Shown: piece by piece, positions 41,230 to 48,356 of the stretch
Layout of the letters: every line of letters begins with the position of its first letter
How positions within the stretch are numbered: the stretch's first letter is position 1
Made by a program: the position numbers and the translations under genes
The notes under the pieces: model-generated
The model's input: the letters and a program-made list of their open reading frames with translations, nothing else
The model's database searches: none
Told to the model about the DNA's origin: nothing
Source of the DNA: Sinomonas sp. R1AF57
Lineage (GTDB): Bacteria > Actinomycetota > Actinomycetes > Actinomycetales > Micrococcaceae
Assembly (NCBI RefSeq): GCF_002224485.1
Contig: NZ_CP022463.1
Location: forward strand, 3,293,816 to 3,357,815
DNA length: 64,000 nucleotides
Direction of reading: 5' to 3'

Positions 41230-42473
41230 CAGCGGCCGCCTTCCGTGGTGTGCTCGGCGACGGCTGCGCCGTCGGGGTCCGCGAAGCCCGCCTCGTAGTC
41301 GCGGTGCCACGCGAGTTCCTCGGCCACGAGGGGGTGGGCCTCGGCGTACACGTGGGAGAAGGCGTCCTCCATGGTGGGCGGGGCGAAGCTGAGGACATCG
41401 GCCCGGGCCTTGGCGGCGAGGGCGTCGCCCTCGGCGGCAACGTCGGCGAAGAACGCGTCATCGGCGATCCCCTGGTCGCGCAGGTACTTCTCGAAGCGTG
41501 CCAGCGGGTCTTTGGCGACCCACGACTTCTCCTCGTCGGTGAGCCGGTACTTGCTGGGGTCGTCGGCGGTCGTGTGTGCGCCCAGGCGGTAGGTGAACGC
41601 CTCGATGAGCACGGGGCCCTTGCCGCTTCTGGCGCGCTCGAGGGCCCACTGGGTCACCGCGTAGACGGCGAGGACGTCGTTGCCGTCCACGCGCACGCCC
41701 GGGAAGCCGTACCCCTTGGCCCGGTTGAAGAGCGGCACGCGGGACTGGACCTCGGCCGGGACCGAGATGGCCCACTGGTTGTTCTGGCAGAAGAACACGA
41801 CCGGCGCCTTGAAACTCGCGGCGAAGACCATCGACTCGTGGACGTCGCCCTCGGAGCTCGCGCCATCGCCGAAGTAGGCGACCACGGCGCCACGCTCGGA
41901 GTCCGCCGGGGCGGAGCCGGCCGCCTGGGCACGCGCGGCGTCGCGCTGCATGCCCATGGCATATCCCACCGCGTGGGGGACCTGGGCGGCGAGCACGAGC
42001 GTGTACAGGTGGAAGCCGGTCTGCCGGGGGTCCCATCCGCCGTTGGAGATGCCGCGGAAGAGGCGGAGGAGCTCGCCGAGCTCGACACCGCGGGTCAGCG
42101 CCACGCCGTGTTCGCGGTAGGTGGGGAAGAGGTAGTCCTGGGACTGGGTGGCCCGGCCGGATCCGATCTGGGCGGCCTCCTGGCCGCGCACGGGGACCCA
42201 GAGCGAGAGCTGCCCCTGCCGCTGCAGCGCCGTGGCTTCAAGGTCGAAGCGGCGCACCGCGGCCATGTCCCGGTACATGCCTCGAAGGGAATCTGCACTC
42301 AGGCCCCGAATAGTCGACGCCAGCTTCGAGTCCCCGCGGAAGCGGCCCTCCTCGTCGAGGAGCTGGACCATGGCGTGATGGCCCTCAGCGCCGTCGTGCG
42401 CATGGGCTTCCAGCTCGAGCCAGAGCTCGTCCGGGATGTCGCTGAATTCGGTAGTGGGCAGTTCCACTCCCAT
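41229..42473 (-). CDS. bkdA: 2-oxoacid dehydrogenase E1 alpha subunit
   Basis: This 414-residue E1 alpha binds thiamine diphosphate through GDGASSEGDVHESMVFAASF...NNQWAIS and has the phosphorylation-loop-like YRLGAHTTADDPSKYR. SLWVPVRGQEAAQIG matches the family's substrate/cofactor channel. It leads the E1 alpha-E1 beta-E2 operon, which starts downstream of an aminotransferase gene on the same strand. GAGGAGG precedes ATG 42473. Two ATTCC-N6-GGAAT palindromes lie 66-99 bp upstream of the start and probably bind the operon's regulator. Confidence 0.9.
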   Translation of the reverse strand: MGVELPTTEFSDIPDELWLELEAHAHDGAEGHHAMVQLLDEEGRFRGDSKLASTIRGLSADSLRGMYRDMAAVRRFDLEATALQRQGQLSLWVPVRGQEAAQIGSGRATQSQDYLFPTYREHGVALTRGVELGELLRLFRGISNGGWDPRQTGFHLYTLVLAAQVPHAVGYAMGMQRDAARAQAAGSAPADSERGAVVAYFGDGASSEGDVHESMVFAASFKAPVVFFCQNNQWAISVPAEVQSRVPLFNRAKGYGFPGVRVDGNDVLAVYAVTQWALERARSGKGPVLIEAFTYRLGAHTTADDPSKYRLTDEEKSWVAKDPLARFEKYLRDQGIADDAFFADVAAEGDALAAKARADVLSFAPPTMEDAFSHVYAEAHPLVAEELAWHRDYEAGFADPDGAAVAEHTTEGGR

Positions 42474-42538
42474 ACCGCCTCCTCGCTGCCGTCGGGTCAC
42501 CGTCCCGGGGGCCCGGGCGCGGGGTTCCGCCTGCATAT

Positions 42539-42572
42539 ATTCCCAATCAGGAATTCATTCCACGGGCGGAAT
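42539..42572. promoter_or_regulatory. Two ATTCC-N6-GGAAT palindromes upstream of bkdA
   Basis: Perfect inverted repeats occupy 42539-42554 and 42557-42572, 18 bp apart. They sit just upstream of an AT-rich -10-like stretch on the minus strand. The protein that binds them is unknown; an AsnC/Lrp-type BkdR is possible. Confidence 0.65.
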
Positions 42573-42629
42573 ACAGCGACGGCCCCGCTGCAACTCTACA
42601 GAGTGCGGCCGGGCCGCCGCGCATGTCGA

Positions 42630-43790
42630 TTACCTCAGGAAGTCCTCGGGCACCTTTGTGAAGGACCTACAGAGCTCGAGGAACCGGGTGTTCGCCTCGA
42701 CTTCGCCGATGCTCACGCGCGCACCCTCGACCCCGAACGCCCTCACGGACAGGGCCAGTTCCCCGGCGCGGGCCGCGAACTCGGGGGTTGCCTCGCCGAG
42801 CGGCAGCCACACGAAGTTGCCCTGCGCGTCCGGGACCTCCCAGCCCAGCTCGCGCAGACCGGCGACGACGCGGTCCCGCTCATCCACGAGGCTTTGTACC
42901 CTTCCTACAACGTCCTCGTAGTTGCGGAGCGAGGCGATCGCGGCGCTCTCGGCGATGGACGACACGGCGAAGGGGGGAGCCGCCACGCGCAGGTACTGCG
43001 TGATCTCCGGGCGCGAGACCGAGTAGCCGACCCGAAGGCCTGCGAGGCCGTGGGCCTTCGAGAAGGTCCTGAGGACGACCACGTTGGCGTACGTCCGGTA
43101 GAGCTCGATCCCGTCCACGGCCTCCGGGTCACGGACGAACTCCTGGTACGCCTCGTCGACGACCACCAGGACGCTGCTCGGGACCGACTCGATGAACCGG
43201 ACCGTCTCCGCGCGCCGCAGGGCAGGCCCCGTGGGGTTGTTGGGGGTGCACAGCAGCACGACCTTCGTCCGCTCGTTGACCGCGGCGGCCATCGCCTCGA
43301 GGTCGTGCCGCCCGTCCGCTGTGACGGGAACCTGCACGCTCTTGGCTCCGGCGAGCCCGACCGAGATGGGGTACGCCTCGAACGAGCGCCATGCGTACAC
43401 GACCTCGTCCTGGGTGCCGTCGTCCTGCTGGCCTGCGAAGGCCGCGAGGAGCTGGTTGAGGGCGCCGAGGCTGCCCCCGCCCGTGACGATGTCCTCCGCC
43501 GGGACGTCGAGGAATCCTGCGAGGGCGGTGCGCAGGCGCGAGGACACGGGGTCCGGATAGCGGTTGATCGCGCTCTCGTGCGCGATCGCCTCGAGGACGG
43601 CAGGGAGCGGCGGGAGCGGGTTCTCGTTGGAGGAGAGCTTGTAGCTCTCGAGCCCCGGGACGGGAGCCGGGGGTTTGCCCGCGGCGTACTTTGGGAGCCG
43701 GTCGACGACTGGGCGAGGGATCACGCCCGCGACCCCGGCTGCGACGGCGGCGGCTTCGGCTCCGTCGGTCTGGTTCAGCGGTGAAGTCAT
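42630..43790 (-). CDS. Histidinol-phosphate/aromatic aminotransferase-like protein
   Basis: This 386-residue class I/II aminotransferase has KLSSNENPLPPLPAV and INRYPDPVSS of the HisC/Pat group, CTPNNPTGPAL, VVDEAYQEFV and TFSKAHGLAGLRVGYSVS with the PLP lysine. The Pat/HisC2 branch acts on aromatic amino acids. On the minus strand TACCCT (43803-43798) ends seven bases before ATG 43790, so the message is probably leaderless. It precedes the dehydrogenase operon by 156 bp on the same strand, suggesting transamination feeding E1, which is inference. Confidence 0.87.
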   Translation of the reverse strand: MTSPLNQTDGAEAAAVAAGVAGVIPRPVVDRLPKYAAGKPPAPVPGLESYKLSSNENPLPPLPAVLEAIAHESAINRYPDPVSSRLRTALAGFLDVPAEDIVTGGGSLGALNQLLAAFAGQQDDGTQDEVVYAWRSFEAYPISVGLAGAKSVQVPVTADGRHDLEAMAAAVNERTKVVLLCTPNNPTGPALRRAETVRFIESVPSSVLVVVDEAYQEFVRDPEAVDGIELYRTYANVVVLRTFSKAHGLAGLRVGYSVSRPEITQYLRVAAPPFAVSSIAESAAIASLRNYEDVVGRVQSLVDERDRVVAGLRELGWEVPDAQGNFVWLPLGEATPEFAARAGELALSVRAFGVEGARVSIGEVEANTRFLELCRSFTKVPEDFLR

Positions 43791-43844
43791 ACCGTCTAGG
43801 GTAGTCGTGGCCCAGGGCACAGTTTGCTGTGCGAGCATGGGCCC

Positions 43845-44273
43845 ATGATGCAGTTCCTGCTCCGGGTCGTCGTCAATGCCGTTGCCCTGTGCGTCGCCGC
43901 ATGGCTCCTGCCGGGCATGGACATCACCTCCTCCGCCACGGCGGAGGCCGCAGCCGGGGCGGGGGCAGGAACTGCGAGCGATACGGTGGGCATCGTCCTC
44001 GCCTACCTGTTCATCGGCCTGATCTTCGGCCTCGTCAACGCCCTCGTCCGGCCCATCGTGAGCTTCCTGTCGCTGCCGGTCACGTGCCTGACCCTGGGCC
44101 TGTTCGCCCTCGTCATCAACGCCGCGATGCTCGCCCTCACGGCGTGGCTGTCGAGCTACACGCCGGTCCACCTGACCATCGACTCGTTCTTCTGGACCGC
44201 CGTCCTGGGCGCGATCATCGTCTCCCTCGTCTCGGCGGTAGTGAGCTGGGTCGTCGGGGCAGACAGGAAGTAG
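43845..44273 (+). CDS. Phage_holin_4_2 family membrane protein
   Basis: This 142-residue protein has four membrane helices: FLLRVVVNAVALCVAAWLLPG, IVLAYLFIGLIFGLVNALVRP, LPVTCLTLGLFALVINAAML and FFWTAVLGAIIVSLVSAVVSW. This matches the chromosomal Phage_holin_4_2 family, common in actinobacteria and of unknown role. Despite the family name nothing else phage-like is near. ATG 43845 or the adjacent ATG 43848 may be used. It ends eight bases before the stop of the convergent hydrolase gene. Confidence 0.82.
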   Translation: MMQFLLRVVVNAVALCVAAWLLPGMDITSSATAEAAAGAGAGTASDTVGIVLAYLFIGLIFGLVNALVRPIVSFLSLPVTCLTLGLFALVINAAMLALTAWLSSYTPVHLTIDSFFWTAVLGAIIVSLVSAVVSWVVGADRK

Positions 44274-44281
44274 CCGCGGCC

Positions 44282-45772
44282 TCACCGTGACTCACCCGGT
44301 GTCTGCCGCCCGGACGCTGCAGGCGGCGCGGCCGCCGAGGCCGGCGCGGCGCCCGGGGCCGGCGTGGCAGGCGTCCTCGTGTCGGTGCCGGTGTAGATGA
44401 AGCGCTCGCGCTGGCCTGCCGGGCCGCCCGTCTGCGCGTCCCCTCGGACGGCGGGCGCCGCCGAGGCAGCCGCGCCTCCCCCGAGGGCGGCGCCCAGGAC
44501 GGCGGCATAGCCGACCACCGAGGGATCGGTCGACCGGTCGAGCGCCTGGGCGTCGATCGCGTACCTGTCGAGCGAATGGGCGGCGCCTACGAGGCCGAGG
44601 ACATCCTCCGCGAGCGGCCGGTCCCGATGCGCCGGGGTCCGGACGTCGACCACGTTCGGCGAAGGGACCGGCGCGGATCCCGACAGTGCGGGAACGACGT
44701 CGTCCTCCTGCCGCACGCTCAGCACCGCCACGTCGTCTGGGATCGCGAAGGCCGTGGGGATGCCGCCGAGGACGGTGACGGCAGCCACCGGGTAGCGCCG
44801 CCGGAAGTCCTCGTCCTCGAGGAGGCCGAAGACGTGCAGGGACCCTTGGCTGTGGGCGTTGAAGACGACGACGTCACCGTCCTTGAGGTCCTGGTCGGCG
44901 AGGGCCCGCTCGATGAGCTGCCGGGCATGGCTGTCCCGTGAGGCGAGGCCGTGGAGGTTGCCCTCCGCGTCGAAGACGCCTCCGGCAGGATCGTCCGGAT
45001 TCCAGGTCTGAGTCCCCGGGACAGTGACCATGAGCGCCGTCGTGCCGTCACCGCGCGGCACGCGCTCGACCAGAATCGACGACGGCGGGACCGGGCTTCC
45101 GTCCTCGAGGGTCGCCGCTCCCTGGGCCTGTCGCAGGCTCTGGGCGGCGTAGGCGAAGGAGGCGGGACTGCCCTCCCCGCTGACGGCCTGCGACCTCGCA
45201 ACACCGATGCGGTCCGAGGGGCCGCCCGCGGGCAGCCAAGGGGCAAGAAGCGGGCCCAGCCCGCCGAGGGCCCCGGAGGCAGCGGCCGCGGATCCCACCG
45301 CCGCGGCCCCGTTCAGACCCCCCGCGAGGAAGCGTCCGGGCGCGAACCGGACATGGTTCCATGGGATTCCGGGCGCGGCCGCCCCCACGAGGAACCGCGC
45401 GAGGCCCTGCAGCCCCTCGGCGCCGGAGGCCCGCCCCGCCTCGGCGTCGGCATAGGCGCGGGCCGAAGCATCCACGGCCTGCCGAGTCGCCGCGAGGTCC
45501 AGCCGCAGAATGCCGGCAGCCCGGACAAGCGCGGACGCGTCGTCGTCGAACCGCGCCGCCGCGGACCCAGCGCACGCGCCCCGCCACACGGCGGCGCGCG
45601 CCGACTCGATGCCGGCACCGATGCGCCCCGCGGCGTCAGCGGCCGAGGCGAGGGCGGACGCCGCCTCGGCCAGGGCGGCGGTGTCGACGCGGAATGCGGC
45701 GCCGCCCGTGACCGTGAAGGTCGTGGGATCACGCTCACGGTGCCAGTCCGCGTCCTTCTCGTCGATGCTCAT
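44282..45772 (-). CDS. WxG-like helical domain fused to an alpha/beta hydrolase-type domain
   Basis: This 496-residue protein has a residue 28-115 helical hairpin with W63-R-G65 at the turn, like WXG100/ESX substrate domains. An Ala/Gly-rich stretch (145-180) follows, then an alpha/beta-hydrolase-like domain: nucleophile Ser308 in NAHSQGSLHVFG, a likely Asp in QEDDVVPALSG and a His in GAAHSLDRYAID. It ends in a disordered Ala/Pro tail. A lipase/esterase or peptidase role is inferred. ATG 45772 overlaps the upstream gene by four bases (ATGA), so the two are coupled. Confidence 0.75.
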   Translation of the reverse strand: MSIDEKDADWHRERDPTTFTVTGGAAFRVDTAALAEAASALASAADAAGRIGAGIESARAAVWRGACAGSAAARFDDDASALVRAAGILRLDLAATRQAVDASARAYADAEAGRASGAEGLQGLARFLVGAAAPGIPWNHVRFAPGRFLAGGLNGAAAVGSAAAASGALGGLGPLLAPWLPAGGPSDRIGVARSQAVSGEGSPASFAYAAQSLRQAQGAATLEDGSPVPPSSILVERVPRGDGTTALMVTVPGTQTWNPDDPAGGVFDAEGNLHGLASRDSHARQLIERALADQDLKDGDVVVFNAHSQGSLHVFGLLEDEDFRRRYPVAAVTVLGGIPTAFAIPDDVAVLSVRQEDDVVPALSGSAPVPSPNVVDVRTPAHRDRPLAEDVLGLVGAAHSLDRYAIDAQALDRSTDPSVVGYAAVLGAALGGGAAASAAPAVRGDAQTGGPAGQRERFIYTGTDTRTPATPAPGAAPASAAAPPAASGRQTPGESR

Positions 45773-46293
45773 CGGCACTGTGCCCCTGGCGTCTGGGCGA
45801 GGAAGACCGGCTGGGAAGGCGCCGGGTCGGGGAGCAGGGGGCTCGGCGCCGGCTGCGGCACGATCGGCGGCACCGGGCCAGCGAACACCGGACCTCGCGC
45901 GGCCCCCGGCGGTGACATGGCGGCCAGAGCGCCCGGACCGCCGGTGCCCTGGCCGCCAGCCCCCGGGCACGAGGCCGCGTCCGCCTGCAGCGCGACCAGG
46001 ACCGCGGCCAGCCCCGCGAGCCCTGTGGCCACGGCGGCGATCTGGAGGCGGAGGGCCTCGGCCTTCATCCTGAACGCTGCCGCGGCAGGACCGGACCACT
46101 CCGCCGACCGAGCCCTCGCGGCAGCGGCCTCGGCGGTCTGTGCCTCCTCCTGCGCGGCCGCCAGATGTCTGGACGCGGCTTGGAGGTCCGCCTCGCTGTG
46201 CCCGCGGCACGCCCCGGCAATGCGGGAAGCCGAGCCCGCTCCCGAGAAGCCGTCGTCTCCGAAGCCGCCCATTCCTGGACCCATGCCCGCCAT
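45769..46293 (-). CDS. WXG100-like protein with proline-rich tail
   Basis: This 174-residue protein starts with Gly-rich MAGMGPGMGGFGDDGF. Two Ala-rich helices follow, joined at W66-S-G68 (helix EADLQAASRHLAAAQEEA, turn, helix AAAAFRMKAEALRLQIAA), the shape of WXG100 proteins. A hydrophobic stretch (GLAGLAAVLVALQAD) and a Pro-rich tail come next. GGGGGAG precedes ATG 46293. It forms an operon with the hydrolase gene. WXG proteins are usually exported by type VII secretion; no secretion ATPase is in the window. Confidence 0.65.
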   Translation of the reverse strand: MAGMGPGMGGFGDDGFSGAGSASRIAGACRGHSEADLQAASRHLAAAQEEAQTAEAAAARARSAEWSGPAAAAFRMKAEALRLQIAAVATGLAGLAAVLVALQADAASCPGAGGQGTGGPGALAAMSPPGAARGPVFAGPVPPIVPQPAPSPLLPDPAPSQPVFLAQTPGAQCR

Positions 46294-46492
46294 GTCCGCT
46301 CCCCCGCTCCGCCGCGCACCCTCAGCCCGGCCTGCCCACGACGCTAGGCGCGGCCGCCGGGCAACGGCGGGGCCACGGCGTCGTATGTGGACGACACGCC
46401 CAGCCGGCCACCTGTGGAGGAGCAGTCGCCCGCCGTCCTTGCCCTCAGCGGCCGCGCGGCGACCGCAGGAGCTCCGTGGAAGAATGGAGGCC

Positions 46493-47947
46493 ATGGCTGA
46501 CTCCCCTTCGCGCATTCCGTCCGGACGACTCTCCCTGGCCGCCGCCGGTGAGACTGCGGGCGGGCCCGCACAGAACAGGATCGCCCTCGGGCCGCTCGAC
46601 GGCCGCTACCGCCCAGCCGCCGCGCCGCTCGTCGACTACCTGTCCGAGGCCGCGCTGAACCGGGACCGCGTGGCAGTGGAGGTCGAGTGGCTCATCCACC
46701 TGACCCGCAACAGCGTCCTGCCCGGCGCCGGCCCCCTGAGCCCCGAGCAGGAGGAGGGCCTGCGGAAGATCGTGACCGAATTCGACGCTGCCTCGGTCGC
46801 CGAGCTCGCGGAGATCGAGGCCGTCACGGTGCACGACGTCAAGGCCGTCGAGTACTACATCGGCCGCCGCCTCGAGTCCCTCGGCATCAAGAACCTCACC
46901 CCGATGGTGCACTTCGGCTGCACCTCGGAGGACGTCAACAACCTCTCCTACGCCCTCGGCATCAAGGGCGCGGTCGAGGACGTGTGGCTGCCCGCTGCCC
47001 GCGCGCTCGTGGGGCAGGTCGCCGAGATGGCGCGGGCCAACCGGGACGTCGCCATGCTCTCGCGCACCCACGGCCAGCCGGCGACCCCCACCTCGCTGGG
47101 CAAGGAGCTCGCCGTCATCGCCCACCGGCTGGGCCGCCAGCTCGACCGGATCGGGCGCACCGAGTACCTCGGCAAGATCAACGGTGCCACCGGCACCTAC
47201 GCCGCGCACTACGCCTCCGTCCCGACGGCAGACTGGCAGGAGGTCTCGAAGTCCTTCGTCGAGGGCCTGGGGCTGACGTGGAACCCGCTCACCACCCAGA
47301 TCGAGTCCCACGACTGGCAGGCCGAGCTGTACGCGGACATGGCCCGCTTCAACCGGATCCTGCACAACGTCTGCACGGACATCTGGAGCTACATCTCGAT
47401 CGGCTACTTCGCTCAGATCCCGGTCGCGGGCGCCACGGGCTCCTCGACCATGCCGCACAAGGTCAACCCGATCCGGTTCGAGAACGCCGAGGCGAACCTT
47501 GAGATCTCCTCGGCCCTGCTCGACACGCTCGGCGCGACGCTCGTCACCTCGCGCTGGCAGCGCGACCTCACGGACTCGTCGAGCCAGCGCAACATCGGCG
47601 TCGCGTTCGGCCACTCGCTCCTGGCGATCTCCAATGTCGCGAAGGGCCTCGAGCGCCTCGACGTCGCCGAGGATGTGCTCGCCGCGGACCTCGACACCAA
47701 CTGGGAGGTCCTCGCCGAGGCGATCCAGATGGTCATGCGGGCCGAGGCGATCGCTGGCGTCGAGGGCATGGACAACCCCTACGAGAGGCTCAAGGACCTC
47801 ACGCGCGGCCACCGCGTGGACGCGGCCCGCATGAAGGAGTTCGTCTCCGGGCTCGGCCTCTCCGCCGACGCGGAGGCCCGTCTCCTGGCCCTGACCCCCG
47901 CGACCTACAACGGCATCGCGGCCGACCTCGTCGAGCACCTCGGCTGA
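46493..47947 (+). CDS. purB: Adenylosuccinate lyase
   Basis: This 484-residue fumarase/aspartase-superfamily enzyme shows LGPLDGRYRPAAAPLVDYLS at the N terminus, HFGCTSEDVNNLSYAL, SRTHGQPATPTSLGKEL, the signature GSSTMPHKVNPIRFENAE and TDSSSQRNIGVAFGHS. This is the E. coli-type long form (about 456-485). It splits adenylosuccinate and SAICAR in purine synthesis. ATG 46493 or the in-frame ATG 46484 may be the start. The long open frame back to 44951 is antisense to the two genes upstream and not real. Confidence 0.95.
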   Translation: MADSPSRIPSGRLSLAAAGETAGGPAQNRIALGPLDGRYRPAAAPLVDYLSEAALNRDRVAVEVEWLIHLTRNSVLPGAGPLSPEQEEGLRKIVTEFDAASVAELAEIEAVTVHDVKAVEYYIGRRLESLGIKNLTPMVHFGCTSEDVNNLSYALGIKGAVEDVWLPAARALVGQVAEMARANRDVAMLSRTHGQPATPTSLGKELAVIAHRLGRQLDRIGRTEYLGKINGATGTYAAHYASVPTADWQEVSKSFVEGLGLTWNPLTTQIESHDWQAELYADMARFNRILHNVCTDIWSYISIGYFAQIPVAGATGSSTMPHKVNPIRFENAEANLEISSALLDTLGATLVTSRWQRDLTDSSSQRNIGVAFGHSLLAISNVAKGLERLDVAEDVLAADLDTNWEVLAEAIQMVMRAEAIAGVEGMDNPYERLKDLTRGHRVDAARMKEFVSGLGLSADAEARLLALTPATYNGIAADLVEHLG

Positions 47948-47998
47948 CCCTGCCGCACTGCCGGCACGACTGCACCATTTGGGCTCGTTTGATGTCGA

Positions 47999-48028
47999 TT
48001 GGCGCCCTCATCCGCGGACGTGTATAGT
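47999..48028 (+). promoter_or_regulatory. Promoter of the initiator tRNA gene
   Basis: TTGGCG (47999-48004), 18 bp, then TATAGT (48023-48028) is a good housekeeping promoter. It places the transcript start a few bases before the tRNA at 48040. Confidence 0.6.
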
Positions 48029-48039
48029 TGGTTGAGCGC

Positions 48040-48116
48040 CGCGGGGTGGAGCAGTTCGGTAGCTCGCTGGGCTCATAACCCAGAGGTCGCAGGTTCAAAT
48101 CCTGTCCCCGCAACCA
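48040..48116 (+). tRNA. Initiator tRNA-fMet (CAT)
   Basis: The cloverleaf is complete over 77 nt and includes the encoded CCA. The acceptor stem is CGCGGGG/CCCCGCA with a C1-A72 mismatch, and the anticodon stem has three G-C pairs (GGG/CCC) around anticodon CAT at 48074-48076. Both are hallmarks of initiator tRNA, so this is fMet and not elongator Met. A T-arm GGTTCAAATCC is present. Confidence 0.95.
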
Positions 48117-48121
48117 CTCTC

Positions 48122-48159
48122 GAAGAGGCCCCCGATCCAGCTGGATCGGGGGCCTCTTC
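48122..48159 (+). terminator. Strong terminator after tRNA-fMet
   Basis: GAAGAGGCCCCCGATCC (48122-48138) pairs perfectly over 17 bp with 48143-48159 across an AGCT loop. Confidence 0.85.
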
Positions 48160-48266
48160 CCATGTCCGGGCCAGGCAACGCGGCCGCTGCGTGCCGAGGC
48201 GCATGACAGCCGTTATGAATCCGTAAAGACGTCCTGTATCGGCACGAAGCGTCGCCTAGGATCGTT

Positions 48267-48345
48267 ACCGCCGGGTATCCCCCCAAAGCCCGGCACCACG
48301 GGCGCGCCGCCAGCCAACCCCCAAGGCCTGCCGGCGCGCCCGTTC
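48267..48345 (+). ncRNA. 6C-type small RNA
   Basis: TAGGAT (48257-48262) is a clear -10, and transcription would start near 48267-48269. Two hairpins follow. The first has stem GCCGGG/CCCGGC (48270-48275 with 48289-48294) and a loop with six consecutive C residues. The second has a perfect 12-bp stem (48298-48309 with 48332-48343) and an inner loop with five C residues, and it could act as the terminator. Two hairpins with C-run loops are the defining feature of the actinobacterial 6C RNA family. There is no reading frame of note. Confidence 0.75.
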
Positions 48346-48356
48346 CTCTGCGCCGG

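Noticed and set aside
43845-44273. Holin-family gene as a sign of a prophage
   Set aside because: This family is a common chromosomal membrane protein of actinobacteria; no other phage gene, integrase or attachment site is near.
44951-46492. Extension of the purB frame by about 500 codons
   Set aside because: It is antisense to the WXG/hydrolase operon; purB homologues start near 46493.
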